The notes under the pieces: model-generated
What the model was told of the DNA's origin: nothing
The model's input: the letters and a program-made list of their open reading frames with translations, nothing else
Databases searched by the model: none
Assembly (NCBI GenBank): GCA_005884125.1
Contig: VAXP01000009.1
Coordinates: forward strand, 1 to 39,138
Direction of reading: 5' to 3'
DNA length: 39,138 bases
From: Actinomycetota bacterium
Lineage (GTDB): Bacteria; Actinomycetota; Acidimicrobiia; Acidimicrobiales; AC-35
Translations under genes and position numbers: made by a program
Part shown: in pieces, positions 1 to 8,090 of the stretch
Position numbering within the stretch: the first letter of the stretch is position 1
Layout: every line of letters begins with the position of its first letter

Positions 1-559
1 CGGCTGTGGCCGTGCCCGGAGCCGGGCCCACGTCGATCTCGGCGGTGACGTCGAGCACCACCCGGCCGGCGTCGATGAGCAGCGTCACGGCTCTCACCTG
101 GGCGGGGGGATAGGGCAGGGCCCGGGCCAGGCGCACGACGAGGGGCGGGGCTCCCCGGGCCGTCTGCAGGCGCACCCGGGCTCCGTCGAGGGCGAACTGG
201 CCAGCCCGGAAGCGCACCGGCACCAGGGACTTCTTGCGACGGGGGTAGCGGGCGACCTCACCCGCCCGGCGGCGGCGGTTGGCCTCGAACCAGGCGTCGG
301 AGTAGCGCCGGGCCACCCCTTCGGCGCAGGTACGGGGCAGCTCGGCCACCCGCACGCCGGTGAGCTCCCGGCACAGGGCCACGAAGTCGGCCACGGGTCC
401 GGCGCCCCGCCGGAGCCGGCCGCGGTTGTAGTCGATGAGCCCCGCCCACACGTCACCGGCGGCCCGCAGCAGTCCGAAGCAGCGCCGGCGTTGTCTCCTG
501 GTCAGGCGTAGGCCGAGGCGGGCCGTGCGGCATACCGCGTCTGGTCGGTGTCGATGCAC
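1..559 (-). CDS. TnpB-like protein of IS200/IS605 type, N-terminal part (cut by window edge)
   Basis: The first 186 codons are visible and the rest, including the RuvC-type catalytic half, lies beyond the left edge. GTG at 559 is the first start after an in-frame TAG. The translation begins VHRHRPDAVCRTARLGLRLT, then a basic helical segment (TRRQRRRCFGLLRAAGDVWAGL, given here as two pieces: TRRQRRRCFGLL and RAAGDVWAGL), a YSDAWFEANRRRR stretch, an RYPRRKKSLVPVRF segment, and beta strands with VTLLIDAGRVVLDVTAEI. This order matches the N-terminal wedge region of actinobacterial OrfB/TnpB proteins as I remember them. TnpB proteins are RNA-guided nucleases carried by IS200/IS605 elements. No tnpA is visible. 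An AT-rich hairpin lies just upstream. Whether the catalytic half is intact cannot be judged. Confidence 0.7.
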   Translation of the reverse strand, partial: MHRHRPDAVCRTARLGLRLTRRQRRRCFGLLRAAGDVWAGLIDYNRGRLRRGAGPVADFVALCRELTGVRVAELPRTCAEGVARRYSDAWFEANRRRRAGEVARYPRRKKSLVPVRFRAGQFALDGARVRLQTARGAPPLVVRLARALPYPPAQVRAVTLLIDAGRVVLDVTAEIDVGPAPGTATA

Positions 560-595
560 GCCCCCAGGATGGCGGGAGGGTGTGACATCTAACTA

Positions 596-612
596 CATCA
601 ATGTGATTGATG
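596..612. repeat. AT-rich perfect hairpin at the 5' side of the TnpB-like gene
   Basis: CATCAAT-GTG-ATTGATG is a perfect 7-bp inverted repeat with a 3-nt loop. It lies in an AT-rich patch (about 588-625) that contrasts with the GC-rich surroundings. Position and composition suit the end of an IS200/IS605-type element, which carries subterminal hairpins. It could instead be an operator. Confidence 0.45.
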
Positions 613-622
613 AGATGAGGTA

Positions 623-1090
623 CTAGGTGCCGCGTGGCTCTGGGGCGATGGCCTTGCGCCGGAACTGGGCCACCCCGGTGTCGACGCACCAGTCGTGGCC
701 CCTCTGCATGAGGGGCCGGGCCAGCCTGGCCGCGACCTGGAGGACGGGCCGGCTCACGGTGAGAGCCCACACCAGGCGGGCCCGCGAGCCCGCCTCCACC
801 TCCTCGATCTCCAGGCGGGCCGGGCCCCGCAGGTCGCCGTCCACCTCGGTGGCGATGGTGCGCCCGGGGACCAGGGCGACGACCCGGATCGTCACCCGGA
901 GCAGGTAGGGCACCGGGGGCCCGATCACGCAGCGGGCCGTGGCGCCCTGGGCCAGGCCGTCGGAGGCGTCGATGGACCGCAACCAGCTGAACCAGGTCCG
1001 GTAGTCCTGGGTGCGCGAAAGCACGTTCCACAGCTCCCCGGGCGGGACGGGGAAGTCCCAGCTCTGGTCCATGCGGAAGGGGCTGGTCAC
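623..1090 (-). CDS. SRPBCC (START/polyketide cyclase-like) family protein
   Basis: A 155-residue protein starting at GTG 1090 and ending in TAG at 623. It opens with a typical SRPBCC pattern (WDFPVPPGELWNVLSRTQDYRTW, seen in pieces as VPPGELWNVLS and YRTWFSWL), followed by alternating beta strands and a C-terminal long helix (RPVLQVAARLARPLMQRG). Such proteins form a hydrophobic cavity that binds lipids or polyketide-like ligands. The ligand cannot be read from the sequence. It follows the oligopeptidase gene by 16 nt on the same strand, so co-transcription is likely. Its stop codon touches the AT-rich patch beside the TnpB-like gene, so its last residues may have been altered by an insertion. 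Confidence 0.65.
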   Translation of the reverse strand: MTSPFRMDQSWDFPVPPGELWNVLSRTQDYRTWFSWLRSIDASDGLAQGATARCVIGPPVPYLLRVTIRVVALVPGRTIATEVDGDLRGPARLEIEEVEAGSRARLVWALTVSRPVLQVAARLARPLMQRGHDWCVDTGVAQFRRKAIAPEPRGT

Positions 1091-1106
1091 GGCCGGCCGA
1101 TCAAGC

Positions 1107-2897
1107 TCAGGAGAGCCGGCCCGCCTCCCTGGCCGCGGCCTCGGCCGCCTCGATCTGGCTCTCCACGATGGCCAGCCCGCCCCGCCAGAACCCGGGGTCG
1201 GCCAGGTCGCAGCCCACCAGCCGGCCCAGGGCCTCGGGGGAGTCGGAGCCGCCCGCGGCCAACAGCTCCAGGTACCGGGGCACGAAGCCGGGCCCCTCGT
1301 CCTGGTAGCGGCGGTACACGGACAGGGCCAGGAGCTGGCCGTAGGCGTAGGCGTAGACGTAACCGGGGGTCCCGATGAAGTGGGGTATGTAGGACCACCA
1401 GGTGAGGTAGCCCTCGGTGATCTCCACCGCGTCGCCCAGGAGCTCGGCCTGGCTCTCGGCCCACAGCTCGCCCATGCGCTCGACCGACAGCTCCCCCTCC
1501 TGGCGCCGGGCCGTGTGAACGCTCTCCTCGAAGCGGTTCATGGCCGTCTGGCGGAACACGGTGGCGAGGGCGCCCTCGACGTTCTGGGCCAGCAGGGCCA
1601 GGCGGGAGGCGGGTGAGTCGGCCAGATCGAGCAGGCGGCCGAACACCACCGTCTCCCCGAAGACGGAAGCGGTCTCGGCCATGGTGAGGGGCGTCGACTG
1701 GTGGAACACGCCCTGGGGGGCGGCGAGGTAGGCGTGCAGCCCGTGGCCCAGCTCATGGGCCAGGGTGAGCACGTCGGACCGCCGCGACGTGTAGTTGAGC
1801 AGCACGTACGGATGCACGGACGGGACCGTGTAGGCGCAGAAGGCCCCCGGGCGCTTGCCGGGCCGCGCCGGTGCGTCGACCCAGCCCCCGTCCAGGAAGC
1901 GGCGGGCCACGTCCGCCAGCTGGCCCGAGAAGGAGTCGTAGCAGTCGAGCACCACCTCTCTGGCCTCGCTCCAGGGGACGACGGGCTCCTCCTCGGCCAC
2001 CGAGGCCAGGCGGTCGTAGTCGGCCACCCGGTCGAGCCCGAGCAGGCGGGCCTTCACCCGGTACCAGCGCCGGGGAAGGTCGTAGCGGTCGCGCACGGCG
2101 GCCACCAGCGCCTCCACCGACTCGTCGCTGGCCTCGTTGGACAGGTTGCGGCTCGTCAGCCAGTGCGGGTAGCGGCGGAGGCGGTCGTCGACCGCCTTGT
2201 CCTGCAGGAGGGTGTTGAAGATGTAGGCCCGGGTGCGCAGCCCGGGAGCCAGCGCGGCCGTGACCGCCTCTGCCGACGTCCTTCGCACCTCGCGGGAAGG
2301 GTCGTGCAGCCGGGACAGGGCCTCCTCCAGCGTCGCCGGCTGGCCGTCCAGCTCGACGTCGAGAGACGAGGTCAGCTCCCCGAACAGCCGGGTCCAGGCC
2401 GTCCAGCCGGTGACGGCCTTCTCGGTGAGGATCCGCTCCTCGGGCTCGGACAGGAGGTGCTCGCGGTAGCGCCTGAGGGTGGCGAGGTGATGACGGCAGA
2501 ACGCGAGGCGGGGGTCGGCCAGCAGCTCCTCGACCCGCTCGTCGGGCAGCGCCGCCCACTCGAGGTCGAAGAAGATCAGCTCCGTCTCCACCCGGGCGCT
2601 GCGCTCCTCCACCCGCTGCATGAGGGCGCCGGCGGCGGCGTCGGTCGTGTCCTCCGAGAAGCGCAGCCCGGCGTAGGACTCGGCCTTCCCCAGCACCTCG
2701 CGCAGCTCTCCCAGGGCGGCCATGAGCTCGGCCAGGCCGGCCGCGTCCAGCTGGCCCACCTTGCCCCGGTGGACCGACAGCTCCGCGGCCCGGCGGTCGG
2801 CCTCGTCCATCAGCCCGTCCACGGCCCCGTCGCCCTGCCCGCCCACCAGATGGCCCAGATCCCACGTGACGGCGGCTACGTCCTCGGTGACGGTCAT
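1107..2897 (-). CDS. pepF: M3 family oligoendopeptidase F-like zinc peptidase
   Basis: A 596-residue cytoplasmic metallopeptidase of the M3 (thimet/PepF) family, which cleaves short peptides. The zinc motif is HELGH at residues 381-385, inside TLAHELGHGLHAYLA, with the likely third ligand Glu408 in LTMAETASVFGE. The N-terminal half is the helical lid domain typical of the family, and the length matches PepF (about 590-610). No signal peptide is seen. ATG at 2897 is supported by a TAGGCT -10 hexamer ending 6 nt before it, so the mRNA is probably leaderless. The SRPBCC gene follows 16 nt downstream. The debranching-type gene lies upstream on the same strand, but the TAGGCT suggests a separate promoter. 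Confidence 0.9.
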   Translation of the reverse strand: MTVTEDVAAVTWDLGHLVGGQGDGAVDGLMDEADRRAAELSVHRGKVGQLDAAGLAELMAALGELREVLGKAESYAGLRFSEDTTDAAAGALMQRVEERSARVETELIFFDLEWAALPDERVEELLADPRLAFCRHHLATLRRYREHLLSEPEERILTEKAVTGWTAWTRLFGELTSSLDVELDGQPATLEEALSRLHDPSREVRRTSAEAVTAALAPGLRTRAYIFNTLLQDKAVDDRLRRYPHWLTSRNLSNEASDESVEALVAAVRDRYDLPRRWYRVKARLLGLDRVADYDRLASVAEEEPVVPWSEAREVVLDCYDSFSGQLADVARRFLDGGWVDAPARPGKRPGAFCAYTVPSVHPYVLLNYTSRRSDVLTLAHELGHGLHAYLAAPQGVFHQSTPLTMAETASVFGETVVFGRLLDLADSPASRLALLAQNVEGALATVFRQTAMNRFEESVHTARRQEGELSVERMGELWAESQAELLGDAVEITEGYLTWWSYIPHFIGTPGYVYAYAYGQLLALSVYRRYQDEGPGFVPRYLELLAAGGSDSPEALGRLVGCDLADPGFWRGGLAIVESQIEAAEAAAREAGRLS

Positions 2898-2903
2898 GCC
2901 CTC

Positions 2904-2909
2904 AGCCTA
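2904..2909 (-). promoter_or_regulatory. -10 hexamer for pepF (leaderless pattern)
   Basis: Minus-strand TAGGCT (TANNNT) lies 6 nt before the ATG at 2897, placing the expected transcription start at or next to the start codon. No Shine-Dalgarno leader is needed with this layout. Confidence 0.45.
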
Positions 2910-2963
2910 TTGAGGCGTCCGTCGGTGAGGAGATGCGAGGCCCGCCGTGGACAGCGAGGAGGC

Positions 2964-5105
2964 TCAGACCGAGGTCAAGGGATGGCGGGCCTCGCCCACC
3001 AGCTCGAGACCGGGCGGCAGCCCCTCCACCTTCACCCCGCCCTCGGCCACCTCGACCGAGACCCGGCCCCCAGCCAGGGGGATGCGGTTCACCCGCAGCC
3101 AGCCGACCTGCTCGGGCAGGGTGGGTGCGCACCAGACCTTGCCGTAGGGCACCCACGGGTCGAAGCGCATCAGCGTGCGCAAGGCCAGCATGGGAGACGC
3201 CGCGGCCCAGGCCTGGGGCGAGCACGACGTGGGATAGCTGACCACCGTGGGGAACTCCTGGCGGTCCAGGCCGCTGAAGAGCTCGGGGAGGCGGCCTCCC
3301 TGGGTGGCGGCCGCGTCCAGGAGCCCCATGACGAGCTTCTTGGCCTCCTCCACGAAGCCGTAGCGCATGAGGCCGGCGGCGGCGATGGTGCTGTCGTGGG
3401 GCCATACCGACCCGCAGTGGTAGCTGATGGGGTTGTACCCCCCCATGCTCGAGGCCAGGGTGCGCACGCCCCATCCCGTGAACATCTCCGGGGACATCAG
3501 GTGCCGGGCGACCAGCCCCGCCTTCTCCTCGTCGACGATCCCGGTCCAAAGGCAGTGGCCCATGTTCGACGTCAGCGAATCGATCTGGCGCTTGTCGCTG
3601 TCGAGGCCGATGGCGATCCAGCCCTTGTCCTCCACCCAGAAGTCCCGGTTGAAGGCGGCCTTGAGGTCGGCCGCCTTCTCGGCGTAGTGCCTGCTCGTCT
3701 CCTCGTCGCCTGCCTCGTGGGCGAAGTGGTGGCGGGCCAGGTAGGCGCCGTAGACGTAGGCCTGGACCTCGCAGAGGGCTATGGGGGCACGCGCCACCGT
3801 CCCGTCCGCGTAGCGGACGCCGTCCCACGAGTCCTTCCAGCCCTGGTTGGCCAGGCCCCGGTCCGACATGCGCTGGTACTCGACGTAGCCATCGCCGTCG
3901 CGGTCGCCGTAACGCTCGATCCACTCCAGGGCTCGATCGGCGTGGGGCAGGAGCTGGTCGACGACCTCGCGCGCCAGCCCCCAGCGCCGGAGCTCTCCGA
4001 GCAGCATCACGAACAGGGGGCTGGCGTCGGCCGTGCCGTAGTACGGCTTGCTGCCCAGGGCGCCCGTGGCCTGATCGCCGAAGCGCATCTCGTGCAGGAT
4101 CCGGCCCGGCTGCTCGTCGGTACGAGGGTCCTCCTCCCTCCCCTGGAGGCTGGCCAGGGTCTGGAGCACGCCCAGGGCCAGGTCGGGGTCGATGGGCAGA
4201 GCCATCCACGAGGTGATGAGCGAGTCGCGGCCGAACAGGGTCATGAACCAGGGCGCGCCGGCCGCGAGCACGACCCTCTCGGGGTGGTCGGGGTCGAAGA
4301 GGCGCAGGGCTCCGAGGTCCTCCCTGCTGCGCAGCAGCACCGAGAGCAGGGCGTCGTTGTCCGACTCCACCAGCGGGACCTGCCTACGCCACCGTTGCAG
4401 CCGCTCGACGGGGGTGGCCCGCTCCACCGGGTGGCCGCAGCGGTACCGGGGCTCGATCTCCTCTTCGTCGATGGCGGGCGTGACCTGGAAGCAGACGGTC
4501 CAGGAGCCCTTGGCCGGGACGATGAGCTCGAAGGTGGCCGTGTCGTCCATCAGCTGCGGCGTCTGGCTGAACGTCACCCGCGCACCTCGCCGGGTGGCGC
4601 CCCGGCGGAAGCGGAACACGATGTCCCCCGACACCACGCCGACGCTGTGGTCGCCCTCCTTGGGGCCGCCGGCCCTGCCCTCCTTCACCTCGAACAGGTC
4701 GGCGAAGTCTGCAGCCAGACGCAGCTCGACCGAGCAGTAGGCGGGCTCGTCCCCGAAGTTGCGGACCTCGATGTCCTCCCGCATGCCCCGGCCGATGTAG
4801 CGGTAGCGGAAGACGAGCAGGGTGGAATCCGCGTGGCCGGGCCGGGGCCGGGTGCGCGAGACGAACACGGCGCTGAAGGGGTCGCCGGTGGAGGCGGCCA
4901 GGGGCTCGGGCTGGGAGCCGTTGACCCGCAGCTCGCAACGCGAGAGGAAGCGGGTGTCCCGGAAGAAGAGACCCTGGGGCGAGCCGGCCAGCATGTCGCC
5001 GGAGCGTCCGCAGATGGAGAAGGTGGCCCCCTCGACCAGGGTGACCGTGCCCTCCACGTGCCCAAGAGACACGGACTCGCCCTCGAACCCCCACGCGTCG
5101 GCCAC
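2964..5105 (-). CDS. Glycogen debranching-type amylo-alpha-1,6-glucosidase family protein
   Basis: A 713-residue enzyme. The N-terminal domain (about 1-270) matches the glycogen-debranching N-terminal family: GTVTLVEGATFSICGRSGD and GLFFRDTRFLSR. The rest (about 290-700) is an (alpha/alpha)6-barrel like that of amylo-alpha-1,6-glucosidase/MGH proteins, with MTLFGRDSLITSWMAL, QGWKDSWDGV and HCGSVWPHDS. The family hydrolyses alpha-1,6 branch points in glycogen or related glycans. The exact substrate is not certain. An upstream in-frame GTG at 5252 would translate through the shared suf motif into an unlikely basic stretch. GTG at 5105 fits the family N-terminus and has a TATCGT hexamer 8 nt before it. 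It is transcribed divergently from sufC1. Confidence 0.85.
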   Translation of the reverse strand: MADAWGFEGESVSLGHVEGTVTLVEGATFSICGRSGDMLAGSPQGLFFRDTRFLSRCELRVNGSQPEPLAASTGDPFSAVFVSRTRPRPGHADSTLLVFRYRYIGRGMREDIEVRNFGDEPAYCSVELRLAADFADLFEVKEGRAGGPKEGDHSVGVVSGDIVFRFRRGATRRGARVTFSQTPQLMDDTATFELIVPAKGSWTVCFQVTPAIDEEEIEPRYRCGHPVERATPVERLQRWRRQVPLVESDNDALLSVLLRSREDLGALRLFDPDHPERVVLAAGAPWFMTLFGRDSLITSWMALPIDPDLALGVLQTLASLQGREEDPRTDEQPGRILHEMRFGDQATGALGSKPYYGTADASPLFVMLLGELRRWGLAREVVDQLLPHADRALEWIERYGDRDGDGYVEYQRMSDRGLANQGWKDSWDGVRYADGTVARAPIALCEVQAYVYGAYLARHHFAHEAGDEETSRHYAEKAADLKAAFNRDFWVEDKGWIAIGLDSDKRQIDSLTSNMGHCLWTGIVDEEKAGLVARHLMSPEMFTGWGVRTLASSMGGYNPISYHCGSVWPHDSTIAAAGLMRYGFVEEAKKLVMGLLDAAATQGGRLPELFSGLDRQEFPTVVSYPTSCSPQAWAAASPMLALRTLMRFDPWVPYGKVWCAPTLPEQVGWLRVNRIPLAGGRVSVEVAEGGVKVEGLPPGLELVGEARHPLTSV

Positions 5106-5113
5106 CGATGGAA

Positions 5114-5119
5114 ACGATA
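5114..5119 (-). promoter_or_regulatory. -10 hexamer for the debranching gene (leaderless pattern)
   Basis: Minus-strand TATCGT (TANNNT) ends 8 nt before the GTG at 5105. It decides between this start and the upstream GTG at 5252. Confidence 0.4.
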
Positions 5120-5204
5120 CGACTACGGGCCCCTCCGCACCCGCGGGACCGGCGCGAGGGTCCCAGGACGCTCGCAGGACCGGCGCCCGGACGCCGCCCC
5201 CGAT

Positions 5205-5234
5205 ATTTCTCCTACGCCGATAGTGGTAATAGAC
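5205..5234. promoter_or_regulatory. Shared suf element, copy A (upstream of sufC1)
   Basis: This 30-bp stretch is identical at 23 positions to 29767-29796 upstream of sufB. The conserved plus-strand blocks are ATTTC-CCTACG-CGATAGT, then AAT and AC further on. Copy A sits in the 138-bp divergent region between the debranching gene and sufC1 and covers the sufC1 core promoter. Its centre CTACGCCGATAG has only weak dyad symmetry. It does not match the cyanobacterial SufR or IscR sites I remember. A regulator-binding site for SUF genes is the simplest reading. Confidence 0.6.
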
Positions 5235-5235
5235 T
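5230..5235 (+). promoter_or_regulatory. -10 hexamer for sufC1 (leaderless pattern)
   Basis: TAGACT lies 7 nt before the GTG at 5243 (spacer TGACCCC), so transcription would start at the start codon. It overlaps the right edge of the shared suf element, so a protein bound there would block it. Confidence 0.5.
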
Positions 5236-5242
5236 TGACCCC

Positions 5243-5985
<743 letters not shown>

Positions 5986-5998
<13 letters not shown>

Positions 5999-7287
5999 CC
6001 GCCGCGGCATCCGTGCCTCCGGGCCGGGCCCAGCCTCAGGCCCAGGGGTCGGCCCTGCCCCGGCTCGACGTGGCGACCGTCCGGAAGGACTTCCCCATCC
6101 TGGAACGCCGGGTGAACGGGCACCGCCTCGTGTACCTCGACTCGGCCTCGTCCTCCCAGAAACCCCGTGCCGTGCTCGACGCCATGGAGCACTACTACGA
6201 GACGACCCACGCCAACGTGCACCGGGGGGTCTACACCATCGCCGAGGAGGCGACCGCCCTCTTCGAGGAGGCGCGGGCCAAGGTGGCCCGCTTCATCGGC
6301 GCTCCCGACGTGAGCGAGGTGGTGTTCGCCAAGAACGTCACCGAGGCGATCAATCTCGTCGCCCAGACCTGGGGCCGGCGTCACCTCGGGCAGGGAGACG
6401 CCGTGCTGCTCACCCACATGGAGCACCACGCCAACATCGTTCCCTGGCACATGCTTTCGGCCGAGCGCGGCTTCGAGGTGCGCTGGCTGCCGATCACCGA
6501 CGATGGTCACCTGATCCTCGACGACCTCGACCGCCTCCTGGAGGGCGTGAAGCTCGTCTCGCTCACCGCCATCTCCAACGTGCTGGGCACCGCCAATCCC
6601 GTCCGGCGGGTTGCTGACGCGGCCCATGCCGCCGGCGCGCTGGTACTGGCCGACGCGGCCCAGCACGTCCCCCATGTCCGCACCCGGGTAGCGGACATGG
6701 CCTGCGACTTCCTCGGCTTCACCGGCCACAAGATGCTGGGCCCGACGGGCATCGGCTGCCTGTGGGCCCGGCGCTCGCTGCTGGAGGAGATGCCCCCGTT
6801 CCTGGGCGGCGGCGAGATGATCCGGGACGTCCGCCTGGACGGATTCGAGCCCACCGAGGTGCCCTGGAAGTTCGAGGCCGGCACCCCGCCCATCGCCGAG
6901 GCGGTGGGGCTGGGGGCGGCCGTCGACTACCTGGAGGCCCTGGGGATGGATGCGGTCCGGGCCCACGAGATCGAGCTCACCGGCTACGCCATGCGCGTCC
7001 TGCGCGAGCGTCACGGGGACGCCATCCAGATCCACGGCCCCGCCGATCCGCGCGACCGGGGCGGAGTGATCTCCTTCTGCTACAAGGACATCCATCCCCA
7101 CGATCTTTCGCAGGTCCTCGACCAGCACGGCGTGTGCGTCCGCGCTTCCCACCACTGCGCCAAGCCCCTGATGCGCCGGCTCGGTGTCGCCGCCACCGCC
7201 CGGGCCTCGGTCTACGTCTACAACGACGAGTCCGACATCGACGTGCTGGCCGAGGCCCTGGCCGAAGCCGACGCCCTGCTGGGCTGA
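5986..7287 (+). CDS. sufS: SufS, group II cysteine desulfurase
   Basis: A 433-residue PLP enzyme that removes sulfur from L-cysteine and passes the persulfide to SufU. The Schiff-base lysine is Lys249 in GFTGHKMLGP, and the persulfide cysteine is Cys391 in RASHHCAKPLM. The histidine-rich HMEHHANIVPWH segment binds the cofactor region. Length is normal for SufS, with about 20 extra Ala/Pro/Gln-rich residues at the N-terminus. ATG at 5986 overlaps the end of sufC1 by 13 nt. sufU follows after 32 nt with its own Shine-Dalgarno sequence. The order sufC-sufS-sufU is the 3' half of the standard actinobacterial suf operon. Confidence 0.95.
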
Positions 7288-7319
7288 CAACGACAACCCA
7301 GAGCGAGGAGCTACCCCGA

Positions 7320-7790
7320 ATGCCCGGCCTCGAGGACCTCTACCGGGAGATCATCCTGGACCACTACCGCAACCCCCGAAACCGGGGGGAGTTGCCCTCT
7401 CCCCCGGCGCGCCGGGTGGAGGGGTTCAACCCGCTGTGCGGCGACGAGATCGTGGTCTACCTGCTCATCGAGGCCGGCAAGGTAACCGACCTGCGCATCG
7501 CGGGGCAGGGCTGCTCCATCAGCCAGTCGTCCGCCTCGATGATGTCGTCGGCCGTGAAGGGCAAGACGGTGGAGGAGGCGCACGCCCTGATCCGCGCCTT
7601 CAAGTCGATGATGTCGATCCACGAGGCCAGGCTCGACCAGACCGCCGCGGAGGAAGCAGCCGGCGCCGAGCCGGAGGTCAAGCTGGGCGACCTGGAGGCC
7701 CTTCAGGGCGTCGTGAAGTTCCCCGTCCGCATCAAGTGCGCGACGCTCTCCTGGAACACCCTGGCCCAGGCCCTCGACGGATCGGCCTGA
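7320..7790 (+). CDS. sufU: SufU, zinc-dependent sulfurtransferase partner of SufS
   Basis: A 156-residue IscU-fold protein of the SufU subclass. It accepts sulfur from SufS by a zinc-ligand swap and delivers it to SufBCD. The zinc ligands Cys40, Asp42 (NPLCGDEI), Cys65 (GQGCSIS) and Cys140 (RIKCATLSW) are all present. The insertion between the second and third cysteines that separates SufU from IscU is also present (MMSIHEARLDQ onward, including an acidic EEAAGAEPE stretch). ATG at 7320 has the Shine-Dalgarno GAGCGAGGAG 9 nt upstream. It ends the sufC1-sufS-sufU unit. A repeat and hairpin region separates it from the ferredoxin gene. Confidence 0.95.
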   Translation: MPGLEDLYREIILDHYRNPRNRGELPSPPARRVEGFNPLCGDEIVVYLLIEAGKVTDLRIAGQGCSISQSSASMMSSAVKGKTVEEAHALIRAFKSMMSIHEARLDQTAAEEAAGAEPEVKLGDLEALQGVVKFPVRIKCATLSWNTLAQALDGSA

Positions 7791-7796
7791 CCACGG

Positions 7797-7880
7797 GCCC
7801 TCGGACGAAGAGCAATGAACGCAGCTGGGGCTGGGGACCCCGGCTGCAGAGCGATGAGCCCTCGGGCGAAGAGCAATGAA
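7797..7880. repeat. Imperfect 23-bp direct repeat, 61-bp period
   Basis: Two 23-bp copies with one mismatch lie at 7797-7819 and 7858-7880, sharing GCCCTCGG then CGAAGAGCAATGAA. A partial third copy, AGAGCGATGAG, lies between them at 7848-7858. They flank a stem-loop in the 102-bp gap between sufU and the ferredoxin gene. No protein is supported here. The copies could belong to a dispersed intergenic repeat or bind a regulator. Confidence 0.6.
7821..7847 (+). terminator. Stem-loop between sufU and the ferredoxin gene
   Basis: GCAGCTGGGG pairs with CCCCGGCTGC (one G-T pair) around a 7-nt loop, giving a 10-bp stem. No T-run follows, so it may be a U-less terminator, an attenuator or an mRNA-stability element. 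It could separate expression of sufCSU from the downstream redox pair. Confidence 0.4.
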
Positions 7881-7892
7881 TAGGGAGGCGAG

Positions 7893-8087
7893 ATGAGGGT
7901 CGTCGTCGACTTCGATCGGTGCCAGAGCAACGCGGTGTGCATGGGCATCGCCCCCGACATCTTCGAGGTCCGCGACGACGGCTTCCTCTACATACTCCAG
8001 GAGAACCCGCCCGAGTCGTCGAGGTCCAAGGTCGACGAGGCGGTGCGCTCCTGCCCGACGCAGGCCATCTCCGTCGAGGAGGGATGA
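7893..8087 (+). CDS. [3Fe-4S]-type ferredoxin
   Basis: A 64-residue ferredoxin. The ligands are Cys10, Cys16 and Cys54 (RCQSNAVC, then RSCP). The position of the second cluster cysteine (residue 13 of a CxxCxxC motif) is Asn, which marks the single [3Fe-4S] class common in actinobacteria beside P450s and oxygenases. ATG at 7893 follows a strong Shine-Dalgarno (AGGGAGG). The FAD reductase lies directly downstream in the same reading frame, separated by one TGA, so the two form a redox pair. No P450 is nearby. With suf genes upstream, the pair might supply electrons for Fe-S assembly, but that is inference. Confidence 0.9.
   Translation: MRVVVDFDRCQSNAVCMGIAPDIFEVRDDGFLYILQENPPESSRSKVDEAVRSCPTQAISVEEG
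8076..8083 (+). promoter_or_regulatory. Shine-Dalgarno pointing to a CTG start for the reductase
   Basis: GAGGAGGG lies 7 nt before CTG 8091. The first conventional in-frame start, GTG 8112, is 28 nt away, which is too far for this site and cuts into the first beta strand of the FAD fold. Confidence 0.45.
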
Positions 8088-8090
8088 GGG

